Positions 48,903 through 57,831 of a DNA stretch of 64,000 nt are shown piece after piece. A model generated the notes under the pieces. It ran no database searches. It was given only the letters and a program-made list of their open reading frames with translations, and was not told the origin of the DNA. How positions within the stretch are numbered: the first letter of the stretch is position 1; every line of letters begins with the position of its first letter. Made by a program: the position numbers and the translations under genes. Source of the DNA: Rhodococcus sp. KRD197 (lineage in GTDB: Bacteria; Actinomycetota; Actinomycetes; Mycobacteriales; Mycobacteriaceae); the NCBI RefSeq assembly GCF_017168235.1, contig NZ_JABFAO010000015.1, positions 1 through 64,000 of the forward strand. The letters are read 5' to 3'.

Positions 48903-49007
48903 CGTTCGAGCGGAGGGGACTCCTCGAACGAAAATGGCCACGGTCCGCGTATGCGGGTCCGTGGCCTTGTTGGCGAATCGAGTCTCTCTATCGAGACTTC
49001 TCTCGAT
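48903..49007 (-). promoter_or_regulatory. whiB7 leader attenuator
   Basis: In transcript order: a hairpin at 49007-48990 (TCTCGAT pairs with ATCGAGA), overlapping alternatives using 48998-48981 (GAGACT with AGTCTC), then a terminator hairpin at 48966-48936 (GGCCACGG pairs with CCGTGGCC, inner CCGC/GCGG, tetraloop) followed by ATTTTCG, then another 8-bp hairpin at 48930-48903 (CGTTCGAG/CTCGAACG). The uORF stop falls inside the first structures, so ribosome position can decide termination. Confidence 0.75.
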
Positions 49008-49242
49008 ATCGAATTTCGATCACGGACTTCATTCGTGGGCGGCGGTGACGCGCTGACAAGCCGAGAGCACCGGCGGGCGCCTGGGCGGCTGGTGCCTGAG
49101 TAGCGAGGGCAGCAATTGCCTTGTGCGCGCAGGGCTTAACGGCCACTGCTGCTGCGGTGCCGGGGAGCCAGGTGGAGGCGTCGACGACCTTCGCGGTGTG
49201 CGCATCGTTCTGCGTTCCAGCTTCGAAAATGTAGTTCGTCAT
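48988..49242 (-). CDS. upstream ORF in the whiB7 leader
   Basis: 84-codon reading frame beginning MTNYIFEAGTQND, with an Ala/Pro/Gln-rich middle (ALATQAPAAQAPAGALGL) and a basic end (ARHRRPRMKSVIEIRYREKSR). The ribosome-binding site AGGAGGTGGAG is strong, and the stop lies inside the first leader hairpin, 22 bases before the terminator stem. It is best read as a regulatory uORF: ribosome stalling by antibiotics would change the folding and allow whiB7 transcription. A separate function of the peptide cannot be excluded. Confidence 0.75.
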   Translation of the reverse strand: MTNYIFEAGTQNDAHTAKVVDASTWLPGTAAAVAVKPCAHKAIAALATQAPAAQAPAGALGLSARHRRPRMKSVIEIRYREKSR

Positions 49243-49338
49243 CGTTCTCCACCTCCTGTTCTGATCTCGATCTCGGACAATATGGACCACAGCGGATCAC
49301 AGCGTAGGAACACGCGGCTTCACTCGAGCGGTGAAAAC

Positions 49339-49380
49339 AGACTAAACCTCTGCGCCGAAACAGCACAAGTTATTTTCTAC
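49339..49380 (-). promoter_or_regulatory. whiB7 promoter with WhiB7-type A/T-rich element
   Basis: On the minus strand: TTGTGC (-35, 49368-49363), 18-base spacer, TAGTCT (-10, 49344-49339). An A/T-rich GTAGAAAATAAC (49380-49369) sits immediately upstream of the -35, the position where the WhiB7 AT-hook contacts its own promoter. Confidence 0.75.
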
Positions 49381-49411
49381 CTGCGGTTTCTTGCTCGGCA
49401 TCGAGTGTCGG

Positions 49412-51541
49412 TCAGGTAGCCGACGATTCCCGGACGACCGTCAACACGTCTGCGCCGAAACGCTCTAGCTTCTTTGCGCCGATACCAGGAATAGCGACCA
49501 GACCGCGGTCGTCCTGGGGTTGCTGTTCGGCAATCGCGGTCAGCGTCGTGTCACTGAAGACCACGTATGCCGGAACTTTCAGCTCGCGTGATTTCTCCAA
49601 CCGCCACGACTTCAACGCATCGAGCAGTGCTTCGTCCACATCGCTCGGATGAGATTCACACCGCCCCAGCATGGTTGCGCCGGTGCCGATCAACGGCTTT
49701 GCGCACAATCTGCACTTCGGCCCGGACTTCTTCGTCGGCGTCGCGGCAATACGTGACGCCGGCGAATCCTCGGGTATCAACCCGTTGAGGAATCGGGACC
49801 TGCGCCGCGACTTGCGCCCACCCGCGTTCCGAGCCAGCGCCCATGACAGATGCAGGTGTTCGCGGGCTCGGGTGACCCCGACGTACAGCAGTCGACGCTC
49901 CTCCTCTATCGCGGCGTCGTTGTTCGCGCTCGGATCGTTGCCCAGGGCATGCGAGATCGGGAGAGTCCCGTCGGCCAAGCCGACGAGAAAGACTGCATCC
50001 CATTCCAATCCCTTGGCTGCGTGCAGTGAAGCCAAGGTGACGCCCTGGACCACCGGTGGGTGGCGAGCCTCGGCCCGTGCGGCGAGCTCGCCGAGCAGCC
50101 GGTCGAGGTCGAGATCGGAGTCCTGTACGAGCAACTCTTCGGTGACTTGAACCAGTCCGCCTAGGGAGGCCCACTTTTCACGTGCTTGCGCGCCGGCCGG
50201 TTCGGTTGCGGTCAATCCCAATGGGGCCAGCACCGCTCGAACCAGAGAGGGCAACCCCTCCCCCTGCTTCGATTCTTCAGGGAGATCGTCCCGGCCCGAG
50301 GCCGTTCGCAAGGCCGAGATACCCTGTCGCACTTCGGATCTGTTGAAGAATCCCTCCCCGCCGCGAACCTGGTACGGGATCTGCATCTCTGTCATCGCCT
50401 GCTCGTGTACCTCGGACTGCGCGTTGATGCGATACAGCACGGCAATTTCCGAGGGGGCGGTCCCTTTGGCGATCAACCGCTTGATCGCCCGAGCGACACC
50501 GTCGGCCTCGGCCGGCTCGTCGTCGTACTCGAAGAACTCCGGCTCCGGACCGGGGGCCCGTTGCCCGATGAGCTGCAGGCGCGTCCCAGCGATGCGGCCA
50601 CGTGCCGCGCCGATCACCCTGTTCGCGAGCGAGACGACCTCGGGTGTGGATCGATAGTCTCGCTCGAGCCGCACCACGGTTGCGTCGGGAAACCGTCTGG
50701 AGAAGTCGAGCAAGTAACGAGGGGTCGCGCCGGTGAAGGAGTAGATGGTCTGATTGGCATCTCCCACGACCGTCAGATCGTCACGTTCACCCAACCAGGC
50801 ATCGAGCACCCGCTGCTGCAACGGTGTGACGTCCTGGTATTCGTCGACGACGAAGCAGCGGTACCGCTCCCGGAACTCGTCGGCGACCGCGGAGTGCTCC
50901 TCGAGCGCGGCCGCTGTGTGCAGAAGCAGATCGTCGAAGTCGAGGAGGATTCCCTCGCCACCACGGTTCTTGAGATCCTCGTATCCCGCGTACACGGACG
51001 CTACTTTGGCCGCATCCATCGGCACCTCGCGGCGCAGCCGCGCGGTCACCGTCGGGTAATCCTCGGGCGCGACGAGCGAACCCTTGGCCCATTCGATCTC
51101 ACCGGCCAGGTCGCGGACCGAATCGGTGGACGTCGACACACCGGCTCGGTGCGCGGCTTGGCTGACGAGGGCAAACTTGCGATCCAGCAGCTGCCAGCTC
51201 GTATCGCCGACGACCTGGGGCCAGAAATACTTGAGCTGTCTCAGGGCTGCGGCGTGAAATGTTCGGGCCTGCACGGGTGGACCGTCGCTACCTACGCCGA
51301 GTTCACGAAGTCGCCCACGCATCTCACCGGCAGCTCGCGCCGTGAAGGTCACGGCCAAGACCTGCCCCGAGGAAACATGGCCGGCGGAGACGAGGTGCGC
51401 AATACGCCTGGTGATCGTGCGCGTCTTTCCCGTTCCGGCGCCCGCCAACACACACACCGGTCCGCGTGGCGCCGCGACCGCGGCAGATTGTTCGGGATCC
51501 AAACCGTCGATCATCGAATCCACAGACATGGCGTCCATCAT
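49412..51541 (-). CDS. uvrD2: ATP-dependent DNA helicase UvrD2
   Basis: Superfamily 1A helicase of 709 aa. Walker [11 protein letters not shown], motif Ia [14 protein letters not shown], Walker [15 protein letters not shown], motif [16 protein letters not shown] and motifs IV-VI ([31 protein letters not shown]) are present, with a C-terminal HRDC domain (about 625-705). A zinc knuckle lies between them, written C-x2-C-x14-C-x2-H instead of the mycobacterial four-cysteine form. ATG 51541 is chosen for its GGAGG eight bases upstream; the frame extends further. It is divergent from mycoredoxin. Confidence 0.93.
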   Translation of the reverse strand: MMDAMSVDSMIDGLDPEQSAAVAAPRGPVCVLAGAGTGKTRTITRRIAHLVSAGHVSSGQVLAVTFTARAAGEMRGRLRELGVGSDGPPVQARTFHAAALRQLKYFWPQVVGDTSWQLLDRKFALVSQAAHRAGVSTSTDSVRDLAGEIEWAKGSLVAPEDYPTVTARLRREVPMDAAKVASVYAGYEDLKNRGGEGILLDFDDLLLHTAAALEEHSAVADEFRERYRCFVVDEYQDVTPLQQRVLDAWLGERDDLTVVGDANQTIYSFTGATPRYLLDFSRRFPDATVVRLERDYRSTPEVVSLANRVIGAARGRIAGTRLQLIGQRAPGPEPEFFEYDDEPAEADGVARAIKRLIAKGTAPSEIAVLYRINAQSEVHEQAMTEMQIPYQVRGGEGFFNRSEVRQGISALRTASGRDDLPEESKQGEGLPSLVRAVLAPLGLTATEPAGAQAREKWASLGGLVQVTEELLVQDSDLDLDRLLGELAARAEARHPPVVQGVTLASLHAAKGLEWDAVFLVGLADGTLPISHALGNDPSANNDAAIEEERRLLYVGVTRAREHLHLSWALARNAGGRKSRRRSRFLNGLIPEDSPASRIAATPTKKSGPKCRLCAKPLIGTGATMLGRCESHPSDVDEALLDALKSWRLEKSRELKVPAYVVFSDTTLTAIAEQQPQDDRGLVAIPGIGAKKLERFGADVLTVVRESSAT

Positions 51542-51644
51542 GTCAGGAGCCTCCGACAGTCCTCGATTGCGTCCGCAGGAGGCTCGATAGCGGTCGCGAC
51601 CTCCGACCGGAACAATGGACCGACACACAGTGTTGAATCGAGCC

Positions 51645-51920
51645 ATGACGTCCACAGAAAACAACACCGCCGCGGAGAGCCCAACGGCCCTCACGATCTA
51701 CTCGACAACGTGGTGTGGTTACTGCCGTCGGCTCAAGACGCAGCTCGACGAAGCCGGGATCGGCTATTCGGAAATCGATATCGAACAGGACCCGAAATCG
51801 GCCGACTTCGTCGGCAGCGTCAACGGCGGCAACCACGTGGTCCCCACGGTCCTCTACGCCGACGGATCGACAGCGACGAATCCCACCCTCGCGGCGGTCC
51901 AGCGAGCGCTCGGCGTCTAG
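51645..51920 (+). CDS. mrx1: mycoredoxin 1
   Basis: Glutaredoxin-fold protein (91 aa) that reduces mixed disulfides with mycothiol. The active site CGYC is at residues 24-27 in [26 protein letters not shown] carries the cis-proline. ATG 51645 is preferred; an upstream start at 51615 would add ten residues. It is divergent from uvrD2 and convergent with nudC, the same gene order as Rv3198c, Rv3198A and Rv3199c. Confidence 0.92.
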   Translation: MTSTENNTAAESPTALTIYSTTWCGYCRRLKTQLDEAGIGYSEIDIEQDPKSADFVGSVNGGNHVVPTVLYADGSTATNPTLAAVQRALGV

Positions 51921-51931
51921 CTCGGGCTCGA

Positions 51932-52837
51932 TCAGCCGGTGTTCGCGGCCCACGCCTCGAGCATGCCGCGCGCGATCGAGATCGATCCGGGTAGTAACAG
52001 CCTCGCCGGAGAATCGGACGCCCAGTCCCCCAGTTCCAGGGCGCCTCGCACCTCGGCGCGGTCGAACCAGTGCGCTTCGGCGATCTCACCGTCGAGGAAC
52101 TGCAGCGGCACCTCTGGATCGGCGACGGCTGCGAAGCCGATCATCACCGATCGAGGGAACGGCCACGGCTGACTGCCGAGATAGGTGATGTCGGACACAG
52201 TAACTCCGACTTCTTCCTTAATCTCGCGACGAACGGACGACTCCAGCGACTCACCTGCCTCCACGAACCCGGCGAGTACGGAGAAGCGACGCTCCGGCCA
52301 CGAGGGCGCGCGAGCGAGCAAGACACGGTCGGCGCCATCATGGACGAGGCAGATCACTGCCGGGTCGGTCCGCGGGAACTCTTCGTGTCCGTTGGATGTG
52401 CTCGTCCTGGACCACCCCGCGGCCGACGGAGTAGTCGCTGCACCGTCGAGTGCGCTGAAGCTCGCCGACGCATGCCAGTTGAGGATCGCGAGTGCACTGG
52501 TCAGAACTGACAGCTCGTTCTCGCCGAGCTGATCACCCGCCATCCGCAGATCGACGATCTCTCCGGCCAACGCGCCAACGCGCTGCGCCCACAGGTGCCG
52601 GTCGCCGTCGATTCCGAGGAACACTGCATCGAGGGCTGGTTCGGCCGAGACGTCCGTCGCCGGGACATACACGAGTCCGGATTCGTCGATACGCATCCGG
52701 CCGCGATGATCGACCTGCAGAATTTTGGCGGTGGACCAGCCGGCCCTGAGGGCCTCTGTGTTCTTGCGCAGCTCCTCGGCCCGATCGAGCGGAGAACGCG
52801 AAAGCAGGGGTGCTCGTTCGAGCTGAAAGCGTGGCAC
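51932..52837 (-). CDS. nudC: NAD+/NADH diphosphatase NudC
   Basis: Nudix enzyme (301 aa) that hydrolyses NADH/NAD+ and can remove NAD caps from RNA. The Nudix box GFVEAGESLESSVRREIKEEVGV is complete and the NADH-specific SQPWPFPRSVM motif follows it. The zinc-ribbon cysteines of E. coli NudC are missing, as in mycobacteria. GTG 52837 lies six bases after TAGGGT (leaderless). The potassium-channel gene follows on the same strand, 38 bases upstream. Confidence 0.93.
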   Translation of the reverse strand: MPRFQLERAPLLSRSPLDRAEELRKNTEALRAGWSTAKILQVDHRGRMRIDESGLVYVPATDVSAEPALDAVFLGIDGDRHLWAQRVGALAGEIVDLRMAGDQLGENELSVLTSALAILNWHASASFSALDGAATTPSAAGWSRTSTSNGHEEFPRTDPAVICLVHDGADRVLLARAPSWPERRFSVLAGFVEAGESLESSVRREIKEEVGVTVSDITYLGSQPWPFPRSVMIGFAAVADPEVPLQFLDGEIAEAHWFDRAEVRGALELGDWASDSPARLLLPGSISIARGMLEAWAANTG

Positions 52838-52874
52838 GACCCGACCCTACTGCCATGACCCGGCCGCGCTCAGG

Positions 52875-53942
52875 TCACTCCCCGACGCGGCGGATGTAGA
52901 GAAGTCGGTCGTCGGCCTCGACGGCATCGACCTCGGGAGCACCGATTCGGAAGAGCTTTCCGCCACGGACGACGCCCAACACGATATCGGTGAGGTGCCG
53001 CGGCGATCCGCCGACCTCGTCGCGTTCGACTTCCCGCTCGGCGATGGCGAATCCCGCCTCGGGGGTGAGCAAGTCCTCGATCATCTCCACGACGGACGGA
53101 GTGGAGGTGGCGATACCCAGGAGGCGGCCTGCTGTCTCCGAGGAGACTACGACGGAATCGGCTCCCGATTGTCGGAGCAGGTGCGTGTTCTCTGCCTCGC
53201 GGATCGCTGCGACGATCTTCGCTTTCGGAGCGATCTCCCGCGCGGTCAGGGTGACGAGCACGGCGGTGTCGTCTCGATTGGTGGCAACGATGATGGCCGC
53301 CGCGTGCTGAGCACCGGTCAACCTCAGCACATCGGACTTGGTGGCGGACCCGTGCACCGTCACCAACCCCATGCTCGATGCCGTGTCGAGCACAGCCTGA
53401 TCGGTGTCGACCACGACGATCTCCGACGCTGGCACGCCGTCGCCGATCATCGCATCGACTGCGGTACGGCCTTTGGTTCCGAAGCCGATGACCACGGTGT
53501 GATTGCGCACGCGGCGCCTCCATCGCTGAATTTTGAATGCCTGCCGGGACCGCTCGGTGAGAACAGCGAGCGTGGTACCGACCAGCAAGATGAGGAAAAA
53601 GATTCGAAGTGGCGTGATGACCAGGATGTTGACCAACCTGGCAGAAGGCGTGACCGGGGCTATGTCTCCGTAGCCGGTCGTCGACAACGACACGGTTGCG
53701 TAGTACAGAGCATCGAGCATCGACACCCCGTCGCCCTGGGAATCCGAGTAGCCGTCCCTGTCGATGTAAACGACGGCCGCAGCCAGAAACAGTGCGCCCA
53801 GCGCAATGAGCACGCGACGATAAATTGCACGCCAGGGGCTGCTCTGGAGCTCGGGGACGCGAAGGACGCCGACGAGCGCGAAGTCGGGCCTGTCCGTCAA
53901 CGTGTCACCGTTGTTCAGACGAGTCCGCAATCTACCGGCCAC
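52875..53942 (-). CDS. potassium channel with TrkA-N (RCK) domain
   Basis: 355-aa two-helix channel. The pore loop ATVSLSTTGYGDIAPV holds the selectivity filter TTGYGD between two transmembrane helices (about residues 46-63 and 105-128); an RCK domain (TrkA-N: HTVVIGFGTKGRTAV) and a TrkA-C-like tail follow. GTG 53942 gives the same length as Rv3200c (from memory) and has GGGGAG eight bases before it; the longer open frame upstream has no homology. It is divergent from the DoxX-like gene. Confidence 0.9.
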   Translation of the reverse strand: MAGRLRTRLNNGDTLTDRPDFALVGVLRVPELQSSPWRAIYRRVLIALGALFLAAAVVYIDRDGYSDSQGDGVSMLDALYYATVSLSTTGYGDIAPVTPSARLVNILVITPLRIFFLILLVGTTLAVLTERSRQAFKIQRWRRRVRNHTVVIGFGTKGRTAVDAMIGDGVPASEIVVVDTDQAVLDTASSMGLVTVHGSATKSDVLRLTGAQHAAAIIVATNRDDTAVLVTLTAREIAPKAKIVAAIREAENTHLLRQSGADSVVVSSETAGRLLGIATSTPSVVEMIEDLLTPEAGFAIAEREVERDEVGGSPRHLTDIVLGVVRGGKLFRIGAPEVDAVEADDRLLYIRRVGE

Positions 53943-54052
53943 CTCGTCTACTCCCCTTTTCCATCGTCCACGGCTGGCAGCGTATCCCGGTTCGCTGCAA
54001 TCGTGACGCCGTGGCCCGAATGTCGCGGCTGAACGTGTGGCACGGTGGATCC

Positions 54053-54442
54053 ATGACAGGACGAAATAATCAGGCTGCGTTTCGATTGTCCGCATTGTTG
54101 GCCGGTGCAGGAGTACTTCATTTCGTTGCGCCCAAGTTCTTCGACATGCAGGTTCCGAAGGCGCTGCCGGGTACAGCACGCACGTACACCACCGTTTCGG
54201 GTGTCGCCGAGGTCGCAGTTGCGGCGGCGTTGGCCGTGCCGTCGACGCGGCGCCTCGGCGGCGGGCTCGCAGCCGCGCTGTTCGTTGCGGTGTTCCCGGC
54301 GAACATCGACATGGCGCGCCGTATCGTGGCCGATCCGAAGTCCTCCACAGCGATGAAGGCGGCTGTGCTGGCCCGGCTGCCGTTGCAGATTCCACTCGTG
54401 ACCGAGGCCATGAAGGTGCGCAAGAACGCTGCTCAGAGGTAG
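54053..54442 (+). CDS. DoxX-like membrane protein
   Basis: 129-aa protein with four hydrophobic segments and the DoxX-family pattern GVLHFVAPKFFD near residue 30 and PANIDMARR in the third loop. Function unknown; members are linked to redox or exported proteins. ATG 54053 follows GGTGG. Its 3' end overlaps the end of adnB by ten bases in convergent orientation. Confidence 0.75.
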   Translation: MTGRNNQAAFRLSALLAGAGVLHFVAPKFFDMQVPKALPGTARTYTTVSGVAEVAVAAALAVPSTRRLGGGLAAALFVAVFPANIDMARRIVADPKSSTAMKAAVLARLPLQIPLVTEAMKVRKNAAQR

Positions 54443-57400
54443 TCCTCGGTGGTGCCTTCGATGAGTGCGGTCAGAGCGAGGCCGTCCGGTAGGTCGTCCG
54501 GGGAGATCGTTCGGCCGCTGCGAACGTAGTGGAATGCCGCGCGCACCATGTGGAGCGGCACCTGCTCTCCGTCCGGTCGAGAGGCCGACATCAGCTCCGC
54601 CCAGGCGAGCCGATACGCAGCGAGCTGCATGCCGACCGATTTCTCCTCGTTGGCCGTCGGTTCCTTGCCGGTCTTCCAGTCGACGACCGTCCAACCCCCG
54701 TCCGGATCGGCGAACACTGCGTCGATGCGCCCACGCAGAACTGTTCCGGCAACCGAGGTTTCGAACGGCACCTCCACCTCGACCGGACTGCGCAGGGACC
54801 ATTCCGAGGCCAGGAATGCGTTCTGCAGAGTTTCCAGATCGACGTCGGCCGCCGCCCCGGTGTCCGCGGACCCGGGAAGTTCGTCCAGATCGAGCAGCCG
54901 GGTAGCGCCGAATCGACGTTCGACCCAGGCGTGAAACGCAGTACCCCGGCGGGCGAGCGGATTCGGCGGGAACGGCAGCGGTCGACGCAATCTCGACGCC
55001 AACGCATCGGGATCCGCTGCGAGATCGACCAACTGACTGACCGAAAGATTGCGAGGCAAAGGGACAGTTGTGGTGGAGCGGGTGCGCTCGTGGCGCTCGG
55101 CGAGCAACGTCTCGACCTCTGCGGCCCAATTCTCCGGGTCCTCGCTCACATCCGGCTCGGTCGCCGCTTCGGACTCGGCGAGCGCGAGCAGCACAGCTCG
55201 GGCCCCATGTTCGACGGCGCTGCGACGCTGCCCCAGGGGGTCTGCAGGCCATGTCGCAGAATGCGGCTCGGCCGTCAACGGGTTCGCGATTCCGGGCTCG
55301 GGCGCGGGTGCCCATTCATCGATGACGGCAACCGGTTCGGGTTGCGTTCGAGATGGGTCGTCGACGAGCGATTTGAGCTCCTTCAAGAACTCCGATGGCC
55401 CACGCGGTTTGCTGCCGGTTTCACCCCAGTGGTGCCCGGAGACGAAGAGCGCGCGTTCGGTTCGGGTGAGCGCTACGTAGAAGAGTCGGCGGTCCTCGGC
55501 GAGTCTCCGACGAGCGAGAGCATCCTTGTGTCGATCGATGGCCTCCTGCAGGTCTTTTCGGTTGTGCACATCGAGCAGATCCAACGTAGGTACACCCTCC
55601 GACATGTGGCCGTTCTCGTCGACCTCCGCACGGTCACCGCGCAGAATCGGAGGCAGCTCGGCCATCGCACCCAGCCAGGTCGATGATGCCGTCGAGGACG
55701 GGAAGACCCCGGCGGAAACGTGCGGCACGGCAACCACCTCCCATTCGAGGCCTTTGGCCGAATGGACGGTGAGTACCTGGACGCGGTGCGGCGCCACCTC
55801 CACCTCCCCTGGCGCGAGTCCGTCCTCCACCGTGTCCGCTGCGGCGAGGAACGACAGGAACCCGGTGACCGTGGCGGTCGGGTTGTCGGCGTAGTCGGCC
55901 ACCACGACAGCGAACTCGTCGAGGTGTTCGCGACCGACTCCCCCTGCGGTCGACGGTGATGTTCTCGCCTGCGCCTCGATTCCGATGCCCATCGCACGCT
56001 CGATATCGGCCACCAGTTCGGTGAGCGGTTGCCCTATCCGCTCACGGAGCGAATGCAGTTCCTGCGCGAGCGCGGTGATCCTCTGGTACCCGCGCGCCGA
56101 GTAGCGATCGGCCGGGCCGGGATCGGCGATGGCGTCGGCAAGTCCTGCTTCCTCTGCATGCTCGCCCGGTAGAGAGCTGCCGAGGGCAGCGTCGAGGGCA
56201 GCGATGTCGTCCACTCGGCCCGGTGTGCCGTAGCCGCCACCGATACCTAGCTCGCGAGTTCGACGTGCCAATGCCCGGAGGTCGGCTGCCCCGATCTGCC
56301 AGCGTGAACCCGTAAGCACTCGCATCGCGGCGCTCCCGGCCAGAGGGTCGGCGACGAGCCGGAGCATGGCGATGACGTCGGCAACCTCTGGGACGTGCAG
56401 TAGCCCACCGAGGCCGACCACCTCGACGGGCAGCCCGCGCGCCCGAAGCACCTCGGCGAGCGGCTCCGCGTCGGCGTTGCGCCGCACCAGAACTGCAGCC
56501 GTCGGCGGTGGGCGCTCCTCGTCGAGCGCGACGCGAAACTCGTTCTCGATACGATCGGCAATCCACTCCCGCTCGTCACGGACTGTCGCGGACACCGCCA
56601 ACCGAACATCTCCCGCCGTGGCTCCGGGCCTGGCGCGCAACGTGGGGACCGGTACTCCGCTTCGACGCAGCGGCGCGGTGATGTGGTTGGCAAGCTCGAG
56701 TGCTTCTGGCGGATTCCGCCAGCTCGTCAACAATTCGAGCCTCGGCGCAGGACCGGCCGTCGTCGCGAAATCGGTGGCGAAACGCGGCAGGTTGGCTGCC
56801 GACGCGCCGCGCCACCCGTAGATGGACTGCATAGGATCACCGACCGCGGTCAGCGCCAGCGCCGGATCGGCGCCGGCGCCGAAGAGAGATGACAGCAGCA
56901 CTCGCTGGGCGTGCCCGGTGTCCTGGTACTCGTCGAGCAGTACGAGCCTGAACCGGTCACGCTCCGAGCGACCCACCTCCTGGTGATCCGCGGCAACTCT
57001 CGCGGCCAGCGACATCTGACTGCCGAAATCCAGTGCGCCCTCCCGACGAAGTGTCTGCGCGAGTCTCTCCACCAGGGGCAGCAGAGCAACACGGTTGTGC
57101 TGAGCGTCGAGGATATCGAGCAGGGTCTTGGTCGGACCGCCCTTCTGCCCCGGCCCGGGCCCGAGGGTGTGCACGAGTGTGTCGAGGTGAGTGTGCGCGC
57201 CACGAAGATCATCCGGGTCGACGAGGTGCTCCGCGAGTTGGCCGGAGAGCGCCAGAACCGCCTCGGTGATGGAGGTGGGGTTGCGGTCGGTATCGAGATC
57301 ACCGTCCCAGGTGCTGACCACGCGATGCGCGAGCTGCCACAGTTCGGTCTCGGACAGCAGGGTCGCCGACGGCTCGATCGGAAGCAGGAGTCCGTGTTCG

Positions 57401-57831
57401 GCGAGCAACCGGCCCGCATAGGAGTGATAGGTGCTCACCTCCGGCTCGCCGCTCATGATGCGTTCACGCAGGGCCAGGCTCGGATCCAGTGCCCGCACCA
57501 CGTCCGATCCGGCCAGTCGGGCGAGCCGCGCTCTGATGCGTGAGGTGAGCTGTTGGGCAGCTTTTCTGGTGAACGTGAGCCCCAGAACGCTGTCGGGGTC
57601 GACGAATTCGTTCGCGACCATCCACACCACGCGTGCAGCCATCGTCTCGGTCTTGCCTGCACCGGCACCGGCCACGACGAGTGTCGGCCCGGGCGGCGCG
57701 GCGATCACAGCGGCCTGCTCAGCCGTCGGCGGATGCTTCTGGCCGAGGGCGCGGGAGAGTTCGATCGGATCGATGCGGGCGGCCCTGTCGGGGGCCGCCG
57801 ACGTGCGGCCGGGGCTACGACGTGATGTCAA
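54433..57831 (-). CDS. adnB: helicase-nuclease subunit AdnB
   Basis: 1132-aa subunit of the AdnAB complex that resects DNA ends for recombination. The N-terminal UvrD-like motor has Walker A AGAGAGKTETM (near 55), Walker B LVLLDEYQDTGHAQR, motif III VGDPMQSIYGWRG, and VLTVHSAKGLEWEVV and FYVALTRTE later. The C-terminal RecB nuclease domain shows TAFHAWVERRFG, GRIDAVFADPDGGWTVVDWKTGK and QLAAYRLAW. The TTG 57831 start overlaps the adnA stop by four bases (TTGA). The pair corresponds to Rv3201c and Rv3202c. Confidence 0.95.
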   Translation of the reverse strand: MTSRRSPGRTSAAPDRAARIDPIELSRALGQKHPPTAEQAAVIAAPPGPTLVVAGAGAGKTETMAARVVWMVANEFVDPDSVLGLTFTRKAAQQLTSRIRARLARLAGSDVVRALDPSLALRERIMSGEPEVSTYHSYAGRLLAEHGLLLPIEPSATLLSETELWQLAHRVVSTWDGDLDTDRNPTSITEAVLALSGQLAEHLVDPDDLRGAHTHLDTLVHTLGPGPGQKGGPTKTLLDILDAQHNRVALLPLVERLAQTLRREGALDFGSQMSLAARVAADHQEVGRSERDRFRLVLLDEYQDTGHAQRVLLSSLFGAGADPALALTAVGDPMQSIYGWRGASAANLPRFATDFATTAGPAPRLELLTSWRNPPEALELANHITAPLRRSGVPVPTLRARPGATAGDVRLAVSATVRDEREWIADRIENEFRVALDEERPPPTAAVLVRRNADAEPLAEVLRARGLPVEVVGLGGLLHVPEVADVIAMLRLVADPLAGSAAMRVLTGSRWQIGAADLRALARRTRELGIGGGYGTPGRVDDIAALDAALGSSLPGEHAEEAGLADAIADPGPADRYSARGYQRITALAQELHSLRERIGQPLTELVADIERAMGIGIEAQARTSPSTAGGVGREHLDEFAVVVADYADNPTATVTGFLSFLAAADTVEDGLAPGEVEVAPHRVQVLTVHSAKGLEWEVVAVPHVSAGVFPSSTASSTWLGAMAELPPILRGDRAEVDENGHMSEGVPTLDLLDVHNRKDLQEAIDRHKDALARRRLAEDRRLFYVALTRTERALFVSGHHWGETGSKPRGPSEFLKELKSLVDDPSRTQPEPVAVIDEWAPAPEPGIANPLTAEPHSATWPADPLGQRRSAVEHGARAVLLALAESEAATEPDVSEDPENWAAEVETLLAERHERTRSTTTVPLPRNLSVSQLVDLAADPDALASRLRRPLPFPPNPLARRGTAFHAWVERRFGATRLLDLDELPGSADTGAAADVDLETLQNAFLASEWSLRSPVEVEVPFETSVAGTVLRGRIDAVFADPDGGWTVVDWKTGKEPTANEEKSVGMQLAAYRLAWAELMSASRPDGEQVPLHMVRAAFHYVRSGRTISPDDLPDGLALTALIEGTTEDYL

